From a virus, in IMG/VR virus record IMGVR_UViG_3300010373_000030, positions 1-36,657 of that record: a DNA stretch of 36,657 nucleotides. One strand, written 5' to 3'. Positions 26,682 through 35,860 of this stretch are shown here, piece by piece. The translations under genes were made by a program, and so were the position numbers. Below the pieces are notes generated by a model, which did not search any database, was not told the origin of the DNA, and saw only the letters and a program-made list of their open reading frames with translations. Position 1 is the stretch's first letter, and every line of letters begins with the position of its first letter.

Positions 26682-28492
26682 TGGCTAATATCTACGATAC
26701 CGGAGCAGCTATTCAGCAGCCTAACATTGCGGGAAATTTCCAGCAGGGCATTCAAACGGCTCGCCAAAACGCTGTCCAAAATATTGGTCTGCAACAGGCC
26801 CAACAGCAGCAGGCGGATACGCAGACATTGCGAGGCTTGGCACCTCAAGTCGTAGCGGGTGATCCGTCGGCCTATGCGCAGGCGGCTGCGCTCAATCCCG
26901 ATCAGGCGAATGCCTTGCAGGGAGCTGGCAATAATCAACTGACTCGTCTCCGTGGCGCGATCAATTACATTGATCAGCAACCGACGGCTCAGGCCAAAGA
27001 GATAGCCTATCAGACAGCCGTTAAGCCTTATCTGGATGCTATCGGAGCAGCCCATGGAAAGACTGCGCCCGCAACATTTGCGGAAGCTGAGCCCATGATG
27101 GAGCAAGCCCGCGCACAGATTTCAACGCTGGGTCCGGGGCAGACGCATGTTCTTACCCCTGGCTCGGCCTATGTGGGCGAATCTGGCAACCTTCTCTATG
27201 CCAATCCTGTATCGGATAAGGTGCTTGGCAATCAGAGTGTCGGTCTCAATGGCGAAAAAGGTCCGGTTGTCGTCAATCCTTATACCCATCAGGGTTCATT
27301 GGTTAGTCTTAACGGCGGACCTTCGGTACCCGGGCAAGCTAGCGGCCTTTCCTCGCCCGATTTCTTCAATTCGGTGAACGATCTTGCAAGCAAATATGGC
27401 GCTACGATCACTAGTGGCGTGCGCTCGCCTGAGCACAATGCCGAAGTGGGTGGTGTGCCGAATAGTCAGCACCTGAGTGGTACAGCTGCGGATGTGGTCA
27501 TTGCGCCCGACCAGAAGCAACAGTTCATCAATGATGCCAAGGCGCAAGGCTTGCAGCCTATCGATGAAGGTGACCATGTTCATCTACAGAATCCGCGCGG
27601 CGGTGCTGGCGTTAGTGGCGTTCGTTTGGCCGTGGGAACGCCTGCGCCAAAGACTAATACATGGCAGCAGCGTATCGAAGCGGCGAGAGGTCTTGGCTCA
27701 TCGGATGAACAAATCAAAGGAATGGTTTTAGGAGCATCCGGCATGCAAAATGCTCAAGCATCTGATCTAACCCCCGATGCTCTAGAAAATGCTACATGGG
27801 ATTACGTACTGAATGGGCATTTACCTCCCATCGGTCGGGGTGGTCAGGGACAGGCTCAACGAACCGCAATTATGAATCATGCGGCTGATATTGCAAAAGC
27901 AAGTGAGATTTCGCCTGCTGATTTAGCTACGCAAGCGGGCAAACAAAAGGCTTTGCAGGGAAGTTTAAATGCCTATCAGAAGCGCGCCGATGCCATGGCA
28001 GGTCAGGAGAACTCATTCCTGAACAATCTGTCGTATGCACAGAAGATTAGCGATAGCATTGATCGCACCATGTCGCCAGCTATCAACAAATGGTTGTTAA
28101 CTGGCGAGGAACAGGCAGGTAGCCCAGAGGTGGTTAAGCTAAAGGCCGCTCTAACCCCGGTAGCGGCTGACTACGCAAAGATCATGTCCGGCGCTACTGG
28201 GGCTGGTGGAACGCCCGTTAGCACCATGCAGGAGGCCATGGACATGATCCGAACCAATCTTTCGCAGAATCAGTTCAATTCGGTGGCTGATGTACTGCGA
28301 AATGACGTCCATAACCAACGACTCGGTTCCCTGCAACAGCTCCATGCTATTCGGGACAATATGTCTCGATTCGGTAATGGTTCCCAGGGTGGCTCTCGGG
28401 CAGCATTGACGCCAGCACAGGAAATGGCACCTACGGGAACTCAGCCAACGGCTAGTGGTCAGCAAGACCATTCCAGCCTGTGGGGCGGCTAA
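26681..28492 (+). CDS. Ejection protein with embedded M15-type peptidase (gp20-like position)
   Basis: 603 residues, Gln/Ala-rich at the N-terminus (LQQAQQQQADTQTLRGLAPQVVAGDPS). Residues about 225-306 form a D-Ala-D-Ala carboxypeptidase-type (M15) domain: TSGVRSPEHNAEVGGVPNSQHLSGTAADVV with H264 and D271, and GDHVHLQ with H301 as third zinc ligand. It would cut the peptide part of murein during DNA entry. The rest is helical. The start overlaps the previous stop (TAATG). The catalytic domain in the middle of an ejection protein is less common than a separate or terminal one. Confidence 0.8.
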   Translation: MANIYDTGAAIQQPNIAGNFQQGIQTARQNAVQNIGLQQAQQQQADTQTLRGLAPQVVAGDPSAYAQAAALNPDQANALQGAGNNQLTRLRGAINYIDQQPTAQAKEIAYQTAVKPYLDAIGAAHGKTAPATFAEAEPMMEQARAQISTLGPGQTHVLTPGSAYVGESGNLLYANPVSDKVLGNQSVGLNGEKGPVVVNPYTHQGSLVSLNGGPSVPGQASGLSSPDFFNSVNDLASKYGATITSGVRSPEHNAEVGGVPNSQHLSGTAADVVIAPDQKQQFINDAKAQGLQPIDEGDHVHLQNPRGGAGVSGVRLAVGTPAPKTNTWQQRIEAARGLGSSDEQIKGMVLGASGMQNAQASDLTPDALENATWDYVLNGHLPPIGRGGQGQAQRTAIMNHAADIAKASEISPADLATQAGKQKALQGSLNAYQKRADAMAGQENSFLNNLSYAQKISDSIDRTMSPAINKWLLTGEEQAGSPEVVKLKAALTPVAADYAKIMSGATGAGGTPVSTMQEAMDMIRTNLSQNQFNSVADVLRNDVHNQRLGSLQQLHAIRDNMSRFGNGSQGGSRAALTPAQEMAPTGTQPTASGQQDHSSLWGG

Positions 28493-30606
28493 TGGCTACG
28501 CCCTGGAAAGATGTTATCCAGAATCCTCAGTATCAGGCTTTGCCGCCTGACCAGCAGGAGGCTGCGCGTCAACAGTATTTCAATCAGGTCGTAGCCCCTC
28601 AATTACCTGACGATTCTTCTGTGGCCACTGCCAAGCAGCAATTCGATAACCAGTACGGGCCTAGGAATACGCCATTCGATGCGGCCGTTCAGAATGAGGT
28701 AGCTAAGGCTCGCGCTCAAGATGCGCAAGGACCATCTTTAGGTCAGCGTGCTGGTGATGCTGTCATCGACTTCGCCAATGCCGAAAAGCATCATCTTGGC
28801 AATATGGCGACGGGCATAGGCCAATTGGTGGGTCATGGCATCACATCGGCAGCAAATGCCATTCTTCCGGCTGATAGCTCGCTACGCCAGCAGATCAATG
28901 CTACCAATACGAATGCCGATCAGGCTATCGCTCAGCGTGAACAGAACTATCAGGCAAATGTTCCAAATTCGCCAGCTGCATATGCAGGCGCTACCGCTGG
29001 CGAGATTGCGCCATGGCTTCTCGAAGCTCCAGCTAAGGGCGTCCAGACGATTGGAAATATTGCCTCTAAGATCGTTCCAGAAGCCTTTCCAGTGCTCCGT
29101 AGGATCGTCTCCGGCGTAGCTCAGGGCGGTGCAGTTGCCGCCACTCAGCCTGTCACATCCGGCCCTCAAGGTTCGCAGCTAGCTAGCCTAGTAAGTGGAC
29201 AGCCTACCGCGCCTTCTTTCGCTACCCAGAAATCCGAGCAAGTTGGTCTTGGCGGCTTAGTCGGTGGCGTAGTCCCTGCCGTAGGCAATGTGGTAGGAAA
29301 TATCTATCAGCTTGGGCGGCATATATTCAATCCGACCTCCGTGGCGGCACAGAACATCGCTGAAAAGCTTGGTTCGTCGCCTCAAGTTCTACAGCAGCTG
29401 GATACGGCACAATCGGGTGTTCCGGGTGTTCAGATGACGTCAGCTCAAGCCGCTCCATCAGCTGGAGCTGTAGGCGCTGAAAAGGCTATGGGTAACACGG
29501 CAGCCTTTAAGGAGCAGCTGACTCAGCGTCAGACACAGAATAATCAGGCTCGTATCGATGCTATCCAGCAGCTTGCGGGTGATGATGCTACGTATGCTGC
29601 TGCCAAAGCAGCGCGCGATAATGCGCCATTGCCCAACGGTCAGACGATTAGCCAGTATCAGAAATCTTTGCCATCAAAAACGGTTGATCCCAGCGCTATC
29701 TTGAAGACGATCGACAGCATCAAGAATAGCGGCCTTGGGGCACGGCCCACTATTTCCAAGGCATTGGACGACATCAAGTCAGCGATCAGCTCGCGTGTTG
29801 ATGCCAACGGCCAGCTGCCGGCTGATATCCTCGATTCGATTCGGCAGAACACCAACGATTTCCTTGTTAGTCCTACCGGGAAGCAGGCCAGTGCTCAAGA
29901 GAAAGCGGGCGTTCAACCCATCAAGGCCAAGATTATCGATACTCTCGACAGCGCAAGCCCGGGCTATCGTGATTACTTGGCCGCGTTTGCGGATAAGTCG
30001 ACCCCACTTAACACCATGGACGCCGCCCGCTCGATTCTTGACCGTGCTGATAACCATCCTCTTAACTCGGCTGGTGCTTCACCTCTTTCGCTGAACGATA
30101 TTAATCGAGGGCTAGCCCAGATCGAGAAAGGTCGCTATGGCGTAAGTCCTCAAGCGCAGCAGACCTTGGATGCTATTCAGGAAAGTCTCAAGCGCGAAGG
30201 TATTTCTAATAGCATCCGATCCCCCGGATCGGACACGACGTACAACATCAATGCGCAGGGTGCGCTACCTTCGGCGATTCTTGGTCCGAATTTGGGTGGC
30301 GCTACTGGCAAGACTCGCCTAGGTGGCGCTGCTCTAGGATCGCTTATTGGTCAGCATTTTGGTGGTTTAGAAGGGGCTGCGGCTGGCGCGGGTCTCGGGG
30401 CTTTCATCAACAAAGGTGCTGATTTCGTCAATGGCCGCATCATGGAGCAGTATGCGAAGGGTTTGCTCAATCCTCAAGATGCCGCAACCATGATTCGAGC
30501 CTATTTGGCAGGCAATCAAAGCCAAGCCACGAAACTTCTGGCAAAATATCCCCAATGGAACGCCCTTCTTTCGAGTCAGGCTGGACGATCCGCCAATAAT
30601 CCTTGA
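28492..30606 (+). CDS. Large ejection protein (P22 gp16-like)
   Basis: 704 residues. The N-terminus (PWKDVIQNPQYQALPPDQQEAARQQYFNQVVAPQLP) is typical of phage internal virion proteins. Glycine/alanine zipper-like hydrophobic stretches occur around residues 245-270 and near the C-terminus (LGGAALGSLIGQHFGGLEGAAAGAGLGAFI), suited to membrane insertion. Long helices fill the centre. P22 gp16 (609 residues) has this role in ejection. The ATG 28492 overlaps the previous stop (TAATG). Confidence 0.78.
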   Translation: MATPWKDVIQNPQYQALPPDQQEAARQQYFNQVVAPQLPDDSSVATAKQQFDNQYGPRNTPFDAAVQNEVAKARAQDAQGPSLGQRAGDAVIDFANAEKHHLGNMATGIGQLVGHGITSAANAILPADSSLRQQINATNTNADQAIAQREQNYQANVPNSPAAYAGATAGEIAPWLLEAPAKGVQTIGNIASKIVPEAFPVLRRIVSGVAQGGAVAATQPVTSGPQGSQLASLVSGQPTAPSFATQKSEQVGLGGLVGGVVPAVGNVVGNIYQLGRHIFNPTSVAAQNIAEKLGSSPQVLQQLDTAQSGVPGVQMTSAQAAPSAGAVGAEKAMGNTAAFKEQLTQRQTQNNQARIDAIQQLAGDDATYAAAKAARDNAPLPNGQTISQYQKSLPSKTVDPSAILKTIDSIKNSGLGARPTISKALDDIKSAISSRVDANGQLPADILDSIRQNTNDFLVSPTGKQASAQEKAGVQPIKAKIIDTLDSASPGYRDYLAAFADKSTPLNTMDAARSILDRADNHPLNSAGASPLSLNDINRGLAQIEKGRYGVSPQAQQTLDAIQESLKREGISNSIRSPGSDTTYNINAQGALPSAILGPNLGGATGKTRLGGAALGSLIGQHFGGLEGAAAGAGLGAFINKGADFVNGRIMEQYAKGLLNPQDAATMIRAYLAGNQSQATKLLAKYPQWNALLSSQAGRSANNP

Positions 30607-30615
30607 GGAATTGAC

Positions 30616-31389
30616 ATGGCAAGCTTCCGCCCCTTGGGCCAGTTCATTCAGTTCTTCTTGGACGACGGCACTGTCAATGCGGGAGGGTCGATCACGTTCT
30701 ATGAAACGGATCTGACAACTCTCAAAGACACCTATTCTGATCCCGACCTTACTGTTCTCAACAGTAATCCAGTCACTTTGGATGCAGCCGGTCGCCCTTC
30801 AACGGATATCTGGGGTTCAGGCGTTTATGGCGCTGTACTGGCTGATACTAGTGGAACGACCATCCAGACATTGAACAACATACAGTCGGGCGCTGATCCA
30901 GGGCTTGCTATTCCAGCTCTCGTAGCTGGCGAGTTCCTAAGCAATGATGCATCGAATCTGCTATGGGAAGAAGTTCTACAGGTTCCCGACCCTACGGGAT
31001 CGAATGGGCAAGTCGTAAGTACCGATGGAACCCTGGTCTTTTGGAGAACTTTGGCTCAGTTGGGCATTCCGGCATCCACGATTGCTGATGGAAGCTATCA
31101 GCTTGGCACGATGCTTATACAGACCGGAACGGGAACGGCTACGGCATCGGGTACGACTACGACGGCGGCAACCGTGACCTTCCCAATAGCTTATGCGAGT
31201 ACGCCTTTTGCATTTGCAGTACCAACAAATACCGGCTTAAATAATAGTTGGGTTCCAGTTGTCATGTCTCAAACCATCGGGACATCGAGTGCAACTTTTC
31301 TTTTCGATAGCAACTCCGGCTTTCCTGGCCAGGGTAATTTCACCTCGACTCAGAATTTCCGTTGGTTAGCTATTGGTGTAACGGCATGA
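30616..31389 (+). CDS. Tail fibre/tailspike head-binding-domain protein
   Basis: 257 residues. The N-terminus (FRPLGQFIQFFLDDGTVNAGGSITFYETDLTTLKDTYSDPDLTVLNSNPVTLDAAGRPSTDIWGSGVYGAVLAD) is the classic phage fibre start that attaches to the tail. The rest is Thr/Ser/Gly-rich beta (GTATASGTTTTAATVTFPIAYASTPFAFAVPTNTGL). As the first of three fibre genes it probably anchors the others. GAGGA precedes the ATG. Confidence 0.85.
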   Translation: MASFRPLGQFIQFFLDDGTVNAGGSITFYETDLTTLKDTYSDPDLTVLNSNPVTLDAAGRPSTDIWGSGVYGAVLADTSGTTIQTLNNIQSGADPGLAIPALVAGEFLSNDASNLLWEEVLQVPDPTGSNGQVVSTDGTLVFWRTLAQLGIPASTIADGSYQLGTMLIQTGTGTATASGTTTTAATVTFPIAYASTPFAFAVPTNTGLNNSWVPVVMSQTIGTSSATFLFDSNSGFPGQGNFTSTQNFRWLAIGVTA

Positions 31390-32486
31390 GCTTGACTCGT
31401 ATCCAGCTATCGCTTCCCGATGCCCGCGAGGCTGTTACGGGCATTAAGATGCTGGCTACGGTTCCTTACTACAAGTTTTTCAAGAACATTGAGACGACTT
31501 TAGTAGCTCAACAGTCGCAGATTGATAGTCTTTCGGGTGGTGGTGTATCACCGGATGCTAATGTCATCGGCGCTGATTCAATCCTTACTCAAGGAACGCT
31601 TGCGGCTGGCATTGTTACAGTAAGTCTCATCAATGATGAGACTGATCCAGGAAATACCTATTATTACGGAACTGGATCGACCGGCCTAAAGGGTTTCTAT
31701 ACGGTTGCCAGCGCCTTCCTTGGGGCCGCTGGAAATATTGCCCTGTCTGTAGGATCCAATGGCGTAACAACCATTGATCTTGCTCCCGTAACTCAGGCTA
31801 ATACGGGATCATTGCGCGCCATCACGCTGGATGCCTTTGGCCGAGTCATCGGCAATCGTGATGCGACGATTACGGGAACTACTGCCCGGATAACGGTGAC
31901 AAATGGCAACGCCTCAGGCGGCGTGCCGACGATTGATATTGCGTCGACCTATGTGGGCCAGACATCGATTACGACTCTTGGCACCGTAACGACAGGGATA
32001 TGGAACGGTAGCGTTATTACCGCACCATTCGGAGGGACGGGCCAATCAGCGTATGCCATCGGCGATATACTCTATGCATCGGCTACGAATGCCCTAAGCC
32101 GTCTTGCTGATGTAGCTACGGGCAATGTGCTTAGATCAGGCGGTGTCGGTGTAGCGCCAGCTTGGGGTAAGGTTAGCCTTACAACTGACGTATCTGGCAT
32201 TCTTCCTATAGCTAATGGTGGTACGGGATCAACGGCTGGCGCTGTTCCTCCTACGCGTCAGATCCTGACTGGAACCGGCCTTACTGGAGGAGGTGATCTT
32301 TCGGCAGATCGAACACTTGCCATTGCTAATACGACCGTTACCGCAGGAACGGCCGGTGACTCGACCCATTTCCCAATAATCACCTTCAATGCCCAAGGAC
32401 AGGCGACTGGCTATACTACGCAGGCCATACCATCTAGCGGCCTTACTCATCCACAAGTCATGACGCGTATTAGTCTGGGATTCTGA
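31386..32486 (+). CDS. Tail fibre protein with repeat segments
   Basis: 366 residues from ATG 31386 (ATGA overlap). After a helical coiled-coil start (FFKNIETTLVAQQSQIDSLSG) comes a beta-rich shaft with the repeated fibre motif TSITTLGTVTTGIWNGSVITAPFGGTGQ and PIANGGTGSTAG, then GTGLTGGGDLSADRTLAIANT. These motifs recur in many phage fibres. Forms the receptor-binding shaft; specificity unknown. Confidence 0.85.
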   Translation: MSLTRIQLSLPDAREAVTGIKMLATVPYYKFFKNIETTLVAQQSQIDSLSGGGVSPDANVIGADSILTQGTLAAGIVTVSLINDETDPGNTYYYGTGSTGLKGFYTVASAFLGAAGNIALSVGSNGVTTIDLAPVTQANTGSLRAITLDAFGRVIGNRDATITGTTARITVTNGNASGGVPTIDIASTYVGQTSITTLGTVTTGIWNGSVITAPFGGTGQSAYAIGDILYASATNALSRLADVATGNVLRSGGVGVAPAWGKVSLTTDVSGILPIANGGTGSTAGAVPPTRQILTGTGLTGGGDLSADRTLAIANTTVTAGTAGDSTHFPIITFNAQGQATGYTTQAIPSSGLTHPQVMTRISLGF

Positions 32487-33535
32487 TGATTCTCGACACT
32501 ACATCAAAGAGCATAGAGGTCGTATTGTCGGCTGCTCCTGTGGCTAACCAAGCCCAGATAAGTGCATCTTATGCGGATAACGACGCTACAACGTTTGTTC
32601 CTGGTGAAGCAGACACAGTTAGCAATGGAACTACAGCCGTTACTGTCGTAGCTGCCCCAGCAGCTAGTAAGCAGCGTCAACTAAAGTATCTTTCGGTTTA
32701 TAACGCCGACACAGCATCTATCACTGTTACCGTTAGGCTTAATAATGGAGGAACGATTAGGAATGCTTCGTCCTATATCTTGTCTCCTCAACAGACGCTT
32801 CAATACACGACGGACCAAGGATTTTTCGTAGGTCAGCCTAACTTAGCTAATGGCATCACGCCTGGATACATAGATGGCTTAAAGCTCATCACTGTTTCTG
32901 CCACAGCAGTTTCCTTCGGATCTGGTGCAGCCTATGTACAAAGCATTGGAGGTTTAGTAAATCTTCCATCGCAGTTCAACTTGACTGGCCTTGCATTATC
33001 AGCATCGACTTTCTATCACGCCTATCTTTTTCTTTCATCTGGCGTGCCGACCGTGGAATTAGTGACAACCGCACCTGCATCTCCTTACTACGGTACGGCT
33101 AGATCAAAGACAGGCGATACAACTCGACGCTATTTAGGTAGTTTCCTTACCGATTCAAGTGGGAACATTTTCCAGTTCAGCCATTTTGGAAATAAGATTT
33201 CATGGTTGGCAACATCAGCGGCAGCTCCTTTTCTACTTCTCAGCGGAGGAACGGCTACATCGTCAACTCCAGTCACATGCGCTGGTGCAGCCCCTTTAAC
33301 CGCAAAGGCAGCGGTTTTATCTATCCTAAACACGAGCGCTACAGTTGATTTGCTTCTTAGCAATTCTCTTGGTCCAGCGCTAACGGCCAATTATATCTTG
33401 TTCATTTATCGGTCAACCGCAAGTACACTTGATATGCCTTTAGATGGATCATTGTCATATAACTATGCCTATTCGTCGGCACCTACGCCCGGCGTGAGCT
33501 TCCACCGTTGCATTGGATACACTTTCGAACGATAG
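32486..33535 (+). CDS. Distal tail fibre / receptor-binding protein
   Basis: 349 residues, start overlapping the previous TGA. A Ser/Thr/Ala-rich all-beta protein (SKSIEVVLSAAPVANQAQISASYAD...; RQLKYLSVYNADTASITVTVRLNNGG) with an aromatic C-terminus (YNYAYSSAPTPGVSFHRCIGYTFE). The KYLSVYNAD-T-x-VTVRLNN segment resembles fibre and baseplate beta-sandwich domains. As the last and least repetitive of three fibre genes it is the best candidate for receptor contact. Base use is somewhat richer in A and T than the preceding genes. Confidence 0.75.
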   Translation: MILDTTSKSIEVVLSAAPVANQAQISASYADNDATTFVPGEADTVSNGTTAVTVVAAPAASKQRQLKYLSVYNADTASITVTVRLNNGGTIRNASSYILSPQQTLQYTTDQGFFVGQPNLANGITPGYIDGLKLITVSATAVSFGSGAAYVQSIGGLVNLPSQFNLTGLALSASTFYHAYLFLSSGVPTVELVTTAPASPYYGTARSKTGDTTRRYLGSFLTDSSGNIFQFSHFGNKISWLATSAAAPFLLLSGGTATSSTPVTCAGAAPLTAKAAVLSILNTSATVDLLLSNSLGPALTANYILFIYRSTASTLDMPLDGSLSYNYAYSSAPTPGVSFHRCIGYTFER

Positions 33536-33544
33536 GAGTAAGAC

Positions 33545-33721
33545 ATGTCTACAGCCCCAAGTTTCGGATACGCACTTTCCTTTAATACGGACACGCAAGG
33601 TTGGTCTTACCGAGCAGTGGCCGAAGGCTTTGAATTAACGGATGATGAGACGTTTTATACGTCTACTGATGATTTCCCACAGGCAGCCAAAGACTGGTTT
33701 GCTGCTCATCCATTTGGCTAG
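33545..33721 (+). CDS. Small protein, 58 aa, downstream of fibres
   Basis: Open frame from ATG 33545 (GGAG 9 bases upstream) to TAG 33719-33721. The protein (MSTAPSFGYALSFNTDTQGWSYRAV, then FYTSTDDFPQAAKDWFAAHPFG) is aromatic-rich without a recognised domain. It could be a fibre-assembly factor by position, not by sequence. Confidence 0.6.
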   Translation: MSTAPSFGYALSFNTDTQGWSYRAVAEGFELTDDETFYTSTDDFPQAAKDWFAAHPFG

Positions 33722-33724
33722 ACC

Positions 33725-34024
33725 ATGCTCCAAGAAGCCGCCCACATCGTCGCCGAGGCAGGGAAGACCATGGACTCTTTCATCTTCTGGGAGATAACCA
33801 GCGGCATCACTGCCTTTGTGGGATACGCCATCTGGAACTTGCGCTATCAGCACAAGCAGGATCTAGCTTTGCTTAGGCTTGAGAGCGACCGCGATAATCA
33901 CTCCGAACAGCTGGATGAGTTTTCGGACGACCTTAAGAATCTGGTCAAGATGGTCACCCATATTGACCGGATCATGCGAAGGCTAGCCACGAGCCAAGGA
34001 ATCCACGTGAGGGAGGACGATTGA
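33725..34024 (+). CDS. Membrane protein with coiled coil, 99 aa
   Basis: ATG at 33725 directly after the previous stop. One hydrophobic segment (SFIFWEITSGITAFVGYAIWNL, about residues 18-39) followed by a charged coiled coil (QDLALLRLESDRDNHSEQLDEFSDDLKNLVKMVTHIDRIMRRLA). Arrangement resembles phage lysis-cassette accessory or antiholin-type proteins, but no family is recognised. Confidence 0.6.
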   Translation: MLQEAAHIVAEAGKTMDSFIFWEITSGITAFVGYAIWNLRYQHKQDLALLRLESDRDNHSEQLDEFSDDLKNLVKMVTHIDRIMRRLATSQGIHVREDD

Positions 34025-34365
34025 TGGCTGAGATACAGGAAGAATCGCTGAAAGAGCTTGATCTTGCTGTAGCCGAGGTTCGTGACTTCATGCGTCAGCG
34101 TGGTGGCATCCGAGGCGTAAACAACCAAACAGCCATCCATATAAACGCCGGAGGCATTGGGGTGTGGATATGCGTCACCTGTTTCGTTGCTATCTTGGCT
34201 TCGTGTCTCGTAGGATCGTTCTGGATGAATTCTGAGCTTGCCTCAATTCATCACGACCTCAAAGACCGAAAGGATGAGAACGACTCCATGAAGTCCTATC
34301 TTTCGGCCATCTACATGCAGGCTCCGCAACTCAAACCCACAGAGGAAAAAGACCATGGCAACTGA
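34024..34365 (+). CDS. Membrane protein, 113 aa, single central segment
   Basis: ATG at 34024 overlaps the previous TGA (TTG one codon upstream is less likely). A charged N-terminal helix (ESLKELDLAVAEVRDFMRQRGG) precedes one hydrophobic segment (GGIGVWICVTCFVAILASCLVGSFWM), then a charged helix (SIHHDLKDRKDENDSMKSYLS). It has a similar layout to the preceding gene, so the two may form a pair. Holin-like or regulatory role unproven. Confidence 0.6.
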   Translation: MAEIQEESLKELDLAVAEVRDFMRQRGGIRGVNNQTAIHINAGGIGVWICVTCFVAILASCLVGSFWMNSELASIHHDLKDRKDENDSMKSYLSAIYMQAPQLKPTEEKDHGN

Positions 34366-34528
34366 TCCGATCATCATTCTCACACCGCACCCGCATCCGA
34401 ATTCACAGGTCAGCCAGACTCAGCTTGGCTGGACCGTACAGCAGCCTGATGGTTCTGCCGCAGGTTGTGGCTGGGAATCCTTTGGTGCCGCTAGTGAGTG
34501 GCTTGCTGAAGCCCTGAAAGAGGACTGA
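34355..34528 (+). CDS. Small protein, 57 aa
   Basis: ATG at 34355 lies within the end of the preceding gene (11-base overlap) behind GAGGAAAAAGACC. The protein (MATDPIIILTPHPHPNSQVS, then QLGWTVQQPDGSAAGCGWES...SEWLAEALKED) is without recognised domain or membrane segment. Gene position in the lysis cassette is the only clue. Confidence 0.55.
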   Translation: MATDPIIILTPHPHPNSQVSQTQLGWTVQQPDGSAAGCGWESFGAASEWLAEALKED

Positions 34529-34531
34529 CCC

Positions 34532-34792
34532 ATGAGCATCCGCGAACGCTTAGTCGAGGACGCTGGACAGTGGCACAAATGGTGGTCAATGCGCTGGTGG
34601 ATCATCTCGACGGCGTTCGGGGGTGCTAGTCAGGCATGGCCGTCACTGCCCGCTGATTGGACGTCGGCACTTCCAGTATGGATGAAGACGGCCCTTGGCC
34701 TGGGTGCTCTTGGAAGCGGTGTTGCTGGCATGGTGGCTCGTTCTGTGAAGCAGAAGTCCAAGGAATTGGAGGATAAGCCCAATGGACCTTAA
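34532..34792 (+). CDS. Holin-like protein, 86 aa
   Basis: Two hydrophobic segments (residues about 20-36: MRWWIISTAFGGASQAW; and 50-70: WMKTALGLGALGSGVAGMVARSV) separated by a short Pro/Trp loop, with charged ends (MSIRERLVEDAGQWHKWW; KQKSKELEDKPNG). Its place directly before the GH19 lysin gene, overlapping it by 11 bases, supports a holin role, forming lesions for lysin release. Family is recognised only as the small two-segment type. Confidence 0.78.
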   Translation: MSIRERLVEDAGQWHKWWSMRWWIISTAFGGASQAWPSLPADWTSALPVWMKTALGLGALGSGVAGMVARSVKQKSKELEDKPNGP

Positions 34793-35336
34793 TCAGTTCG
34801 CCAAGGCAATGGGTTGCTCTACGACTACAGCAGCCGCGTGGCTTGCTCCTATGACCGAAGCCATGGCTGAGTATCAGATAGGAACGACGACGCGTCAGGC
34901 AGCGTTTCTAGCACAGATAGGGCATGAGTCTGGCGGCCTTCGATGGCTAAAGGAGCTATGGGGTCCGACTGATGCTCAGAAGAAGTACGAGCCACCGTCA
35001 GATAAGGCTTCGCAGCTTGGCAATACTCAGGCTGGCGATGGATTTCGATATCGTGGTCGTGGGCCGATTCAGATCACTGGTCGCGACAACTACGTGAACG
35101 TCAGCAATGCCCTAGACCATGACTTCGTGACGAATCCCGATGATCTAGCATCGCCTGAATGGGCATCAAAGTCGGCGGCTTGGTGGTGGGCATCGCATGC
35201 GCTGAATCAGCAGGCTGACCGCAATACGGATCAGTCATTCCTAGCTATCACCAGAACGATCAATGGCGGAACAAATGGTATAGCTGATCGTCAAGCCAGA
35301 TGGAAGGTGGCTAAGCAAGCATTGGGAGCGCCTTAA
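34782..35336 (+). CDS. Endolysin, glycoside hydrolase family 19
   Basis: 184 residues with a GH19 chitinase/lysozyme core: AAFLAQIGHESGG (catalytic Glu49), LKELWGPTDAQKKYE, and GDGFRYRGRGPIQITGRDNY (85-104), then WWWASHALNQQADR and TRTINGGTNGIADR. No signal peptide, so it depends on the holin. Cuts glycan strands of murein. The start overlaps the holin gene; the following spanin gene starts on its stop (TAATG). Confidence 0.92.
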   Translation: MDLNQFAKAMGCSTTTAAAWLAPMTEAMAEYQIGTTTRQAAFLAQIGHESGGLRWLKELWGPTDAQKKYEPPSDKASQLGNTQAGDGFRYRGRGPIQITGRDNYVNVSNALDHDFVTNPDDLASPEWASKSAAWWWASHALNQQADRNTDQSFLAITRTINGGTNGIADRQARWKVAKQALGAP

Positions 35337-35854
35337 TGTTCGCCAAACTCGAAGGCTATCTAATCGCGGCTGGAATCGTCCTGATTCTTATGGTTGGCGT
35401 CTTCGCCTGGGGATGGCACGTTGGCACATATCACGTACAGGCCAAATGGGACGCCGACAAGAAGTCTCAGGCTGTAGCCATGGCATCTGTAGAGTCAAAA
35501 CAAGCCGAAGTCACCACCCAGGTCGTCACCCAGTACGTTGACCGTGTCCAGACGATCCAGGGCGCAACAAAAACTATCATCCAGAAGGTTCCCGTATATG
35601 TCACAGCCAAAGCTGATGCTTCTTGCCCTATCCCTAACGGCTTTGTACGGCTGCACGACGCAGCCGCAGAAGATTCAATGCAACTTCCCGCAAGCTCCAT
35701 CTCAGTTGATGGTCAAGCCTCAGAAGTTAAACTCTCTGACGTCGCATCAACCATCGCCGGCAACTACGGCATCTGTCATGCCAACGCCGAGCAACTGACC
35801 GAGCTACAGGACTGGGTGAAGGGTCAGGCAGAAGCGGCGAAGGCTACCAAATGA
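35336..35854 (+). CDS. Inner-membrane spanin (Rz-like)
   Basis: 172 residues with an N-terminal membrane segment (GYLIAAGIVLILMVGVFAWGWHVG, about 7-30) and a long periplasmic coiled-coil region (KWDADKKSQAVAMASVESKQAEVTTQVVTQYVDRVQTIQ...). This is the Rz i-spanin layout. The o-spanin gene is nested inside it in the +1 frame. Both join to disrupt the outer membrane at lysis. Confidence 0.88.
   Translation: MFAKLEGYLIAAGIVLILMVGVFAWGWHVGTYHVQAKWDADKKSQAVAMASVESKQAEVTTQVVTQYVDRVQTIQGATKTIIQKVPVYVTAKADASCPIPNGFVRLHDAAAEDSMQLPASSISVDGQASEVKLSDVASTIAGNYGICHANAEQLTELQDWVKGQAEAAKATK
35598..35798 (+). CDS. Outer-membrane spanin lipoprotein (Rz1-like), nested in Rz
   Basis: 66 residues in the +1 frame relative to the i-spanin. 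A signal sequence (SQPKLMLLALSLTALYG) ends in a lipobox-like LYGC with Cys19 as lipidation site, followed by a proline-rich tail (TTQPQKIQCNFPQAPSQLMVKPQ). An upstream in-frame start at 35538 is less likely because the signal peptide then would not be N-terminal. Embedding of Rz1 within Rz is classical for lambdoid phages. Confidence 0.8.
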   Translation: MSQPKLMLLALSLTALYGCTTQPQKIQCNFPQAPSQLMVKPQKLNSLTSHQPSPATTASVMPTPSN

Positions 35855-35860
35855 GATGAT

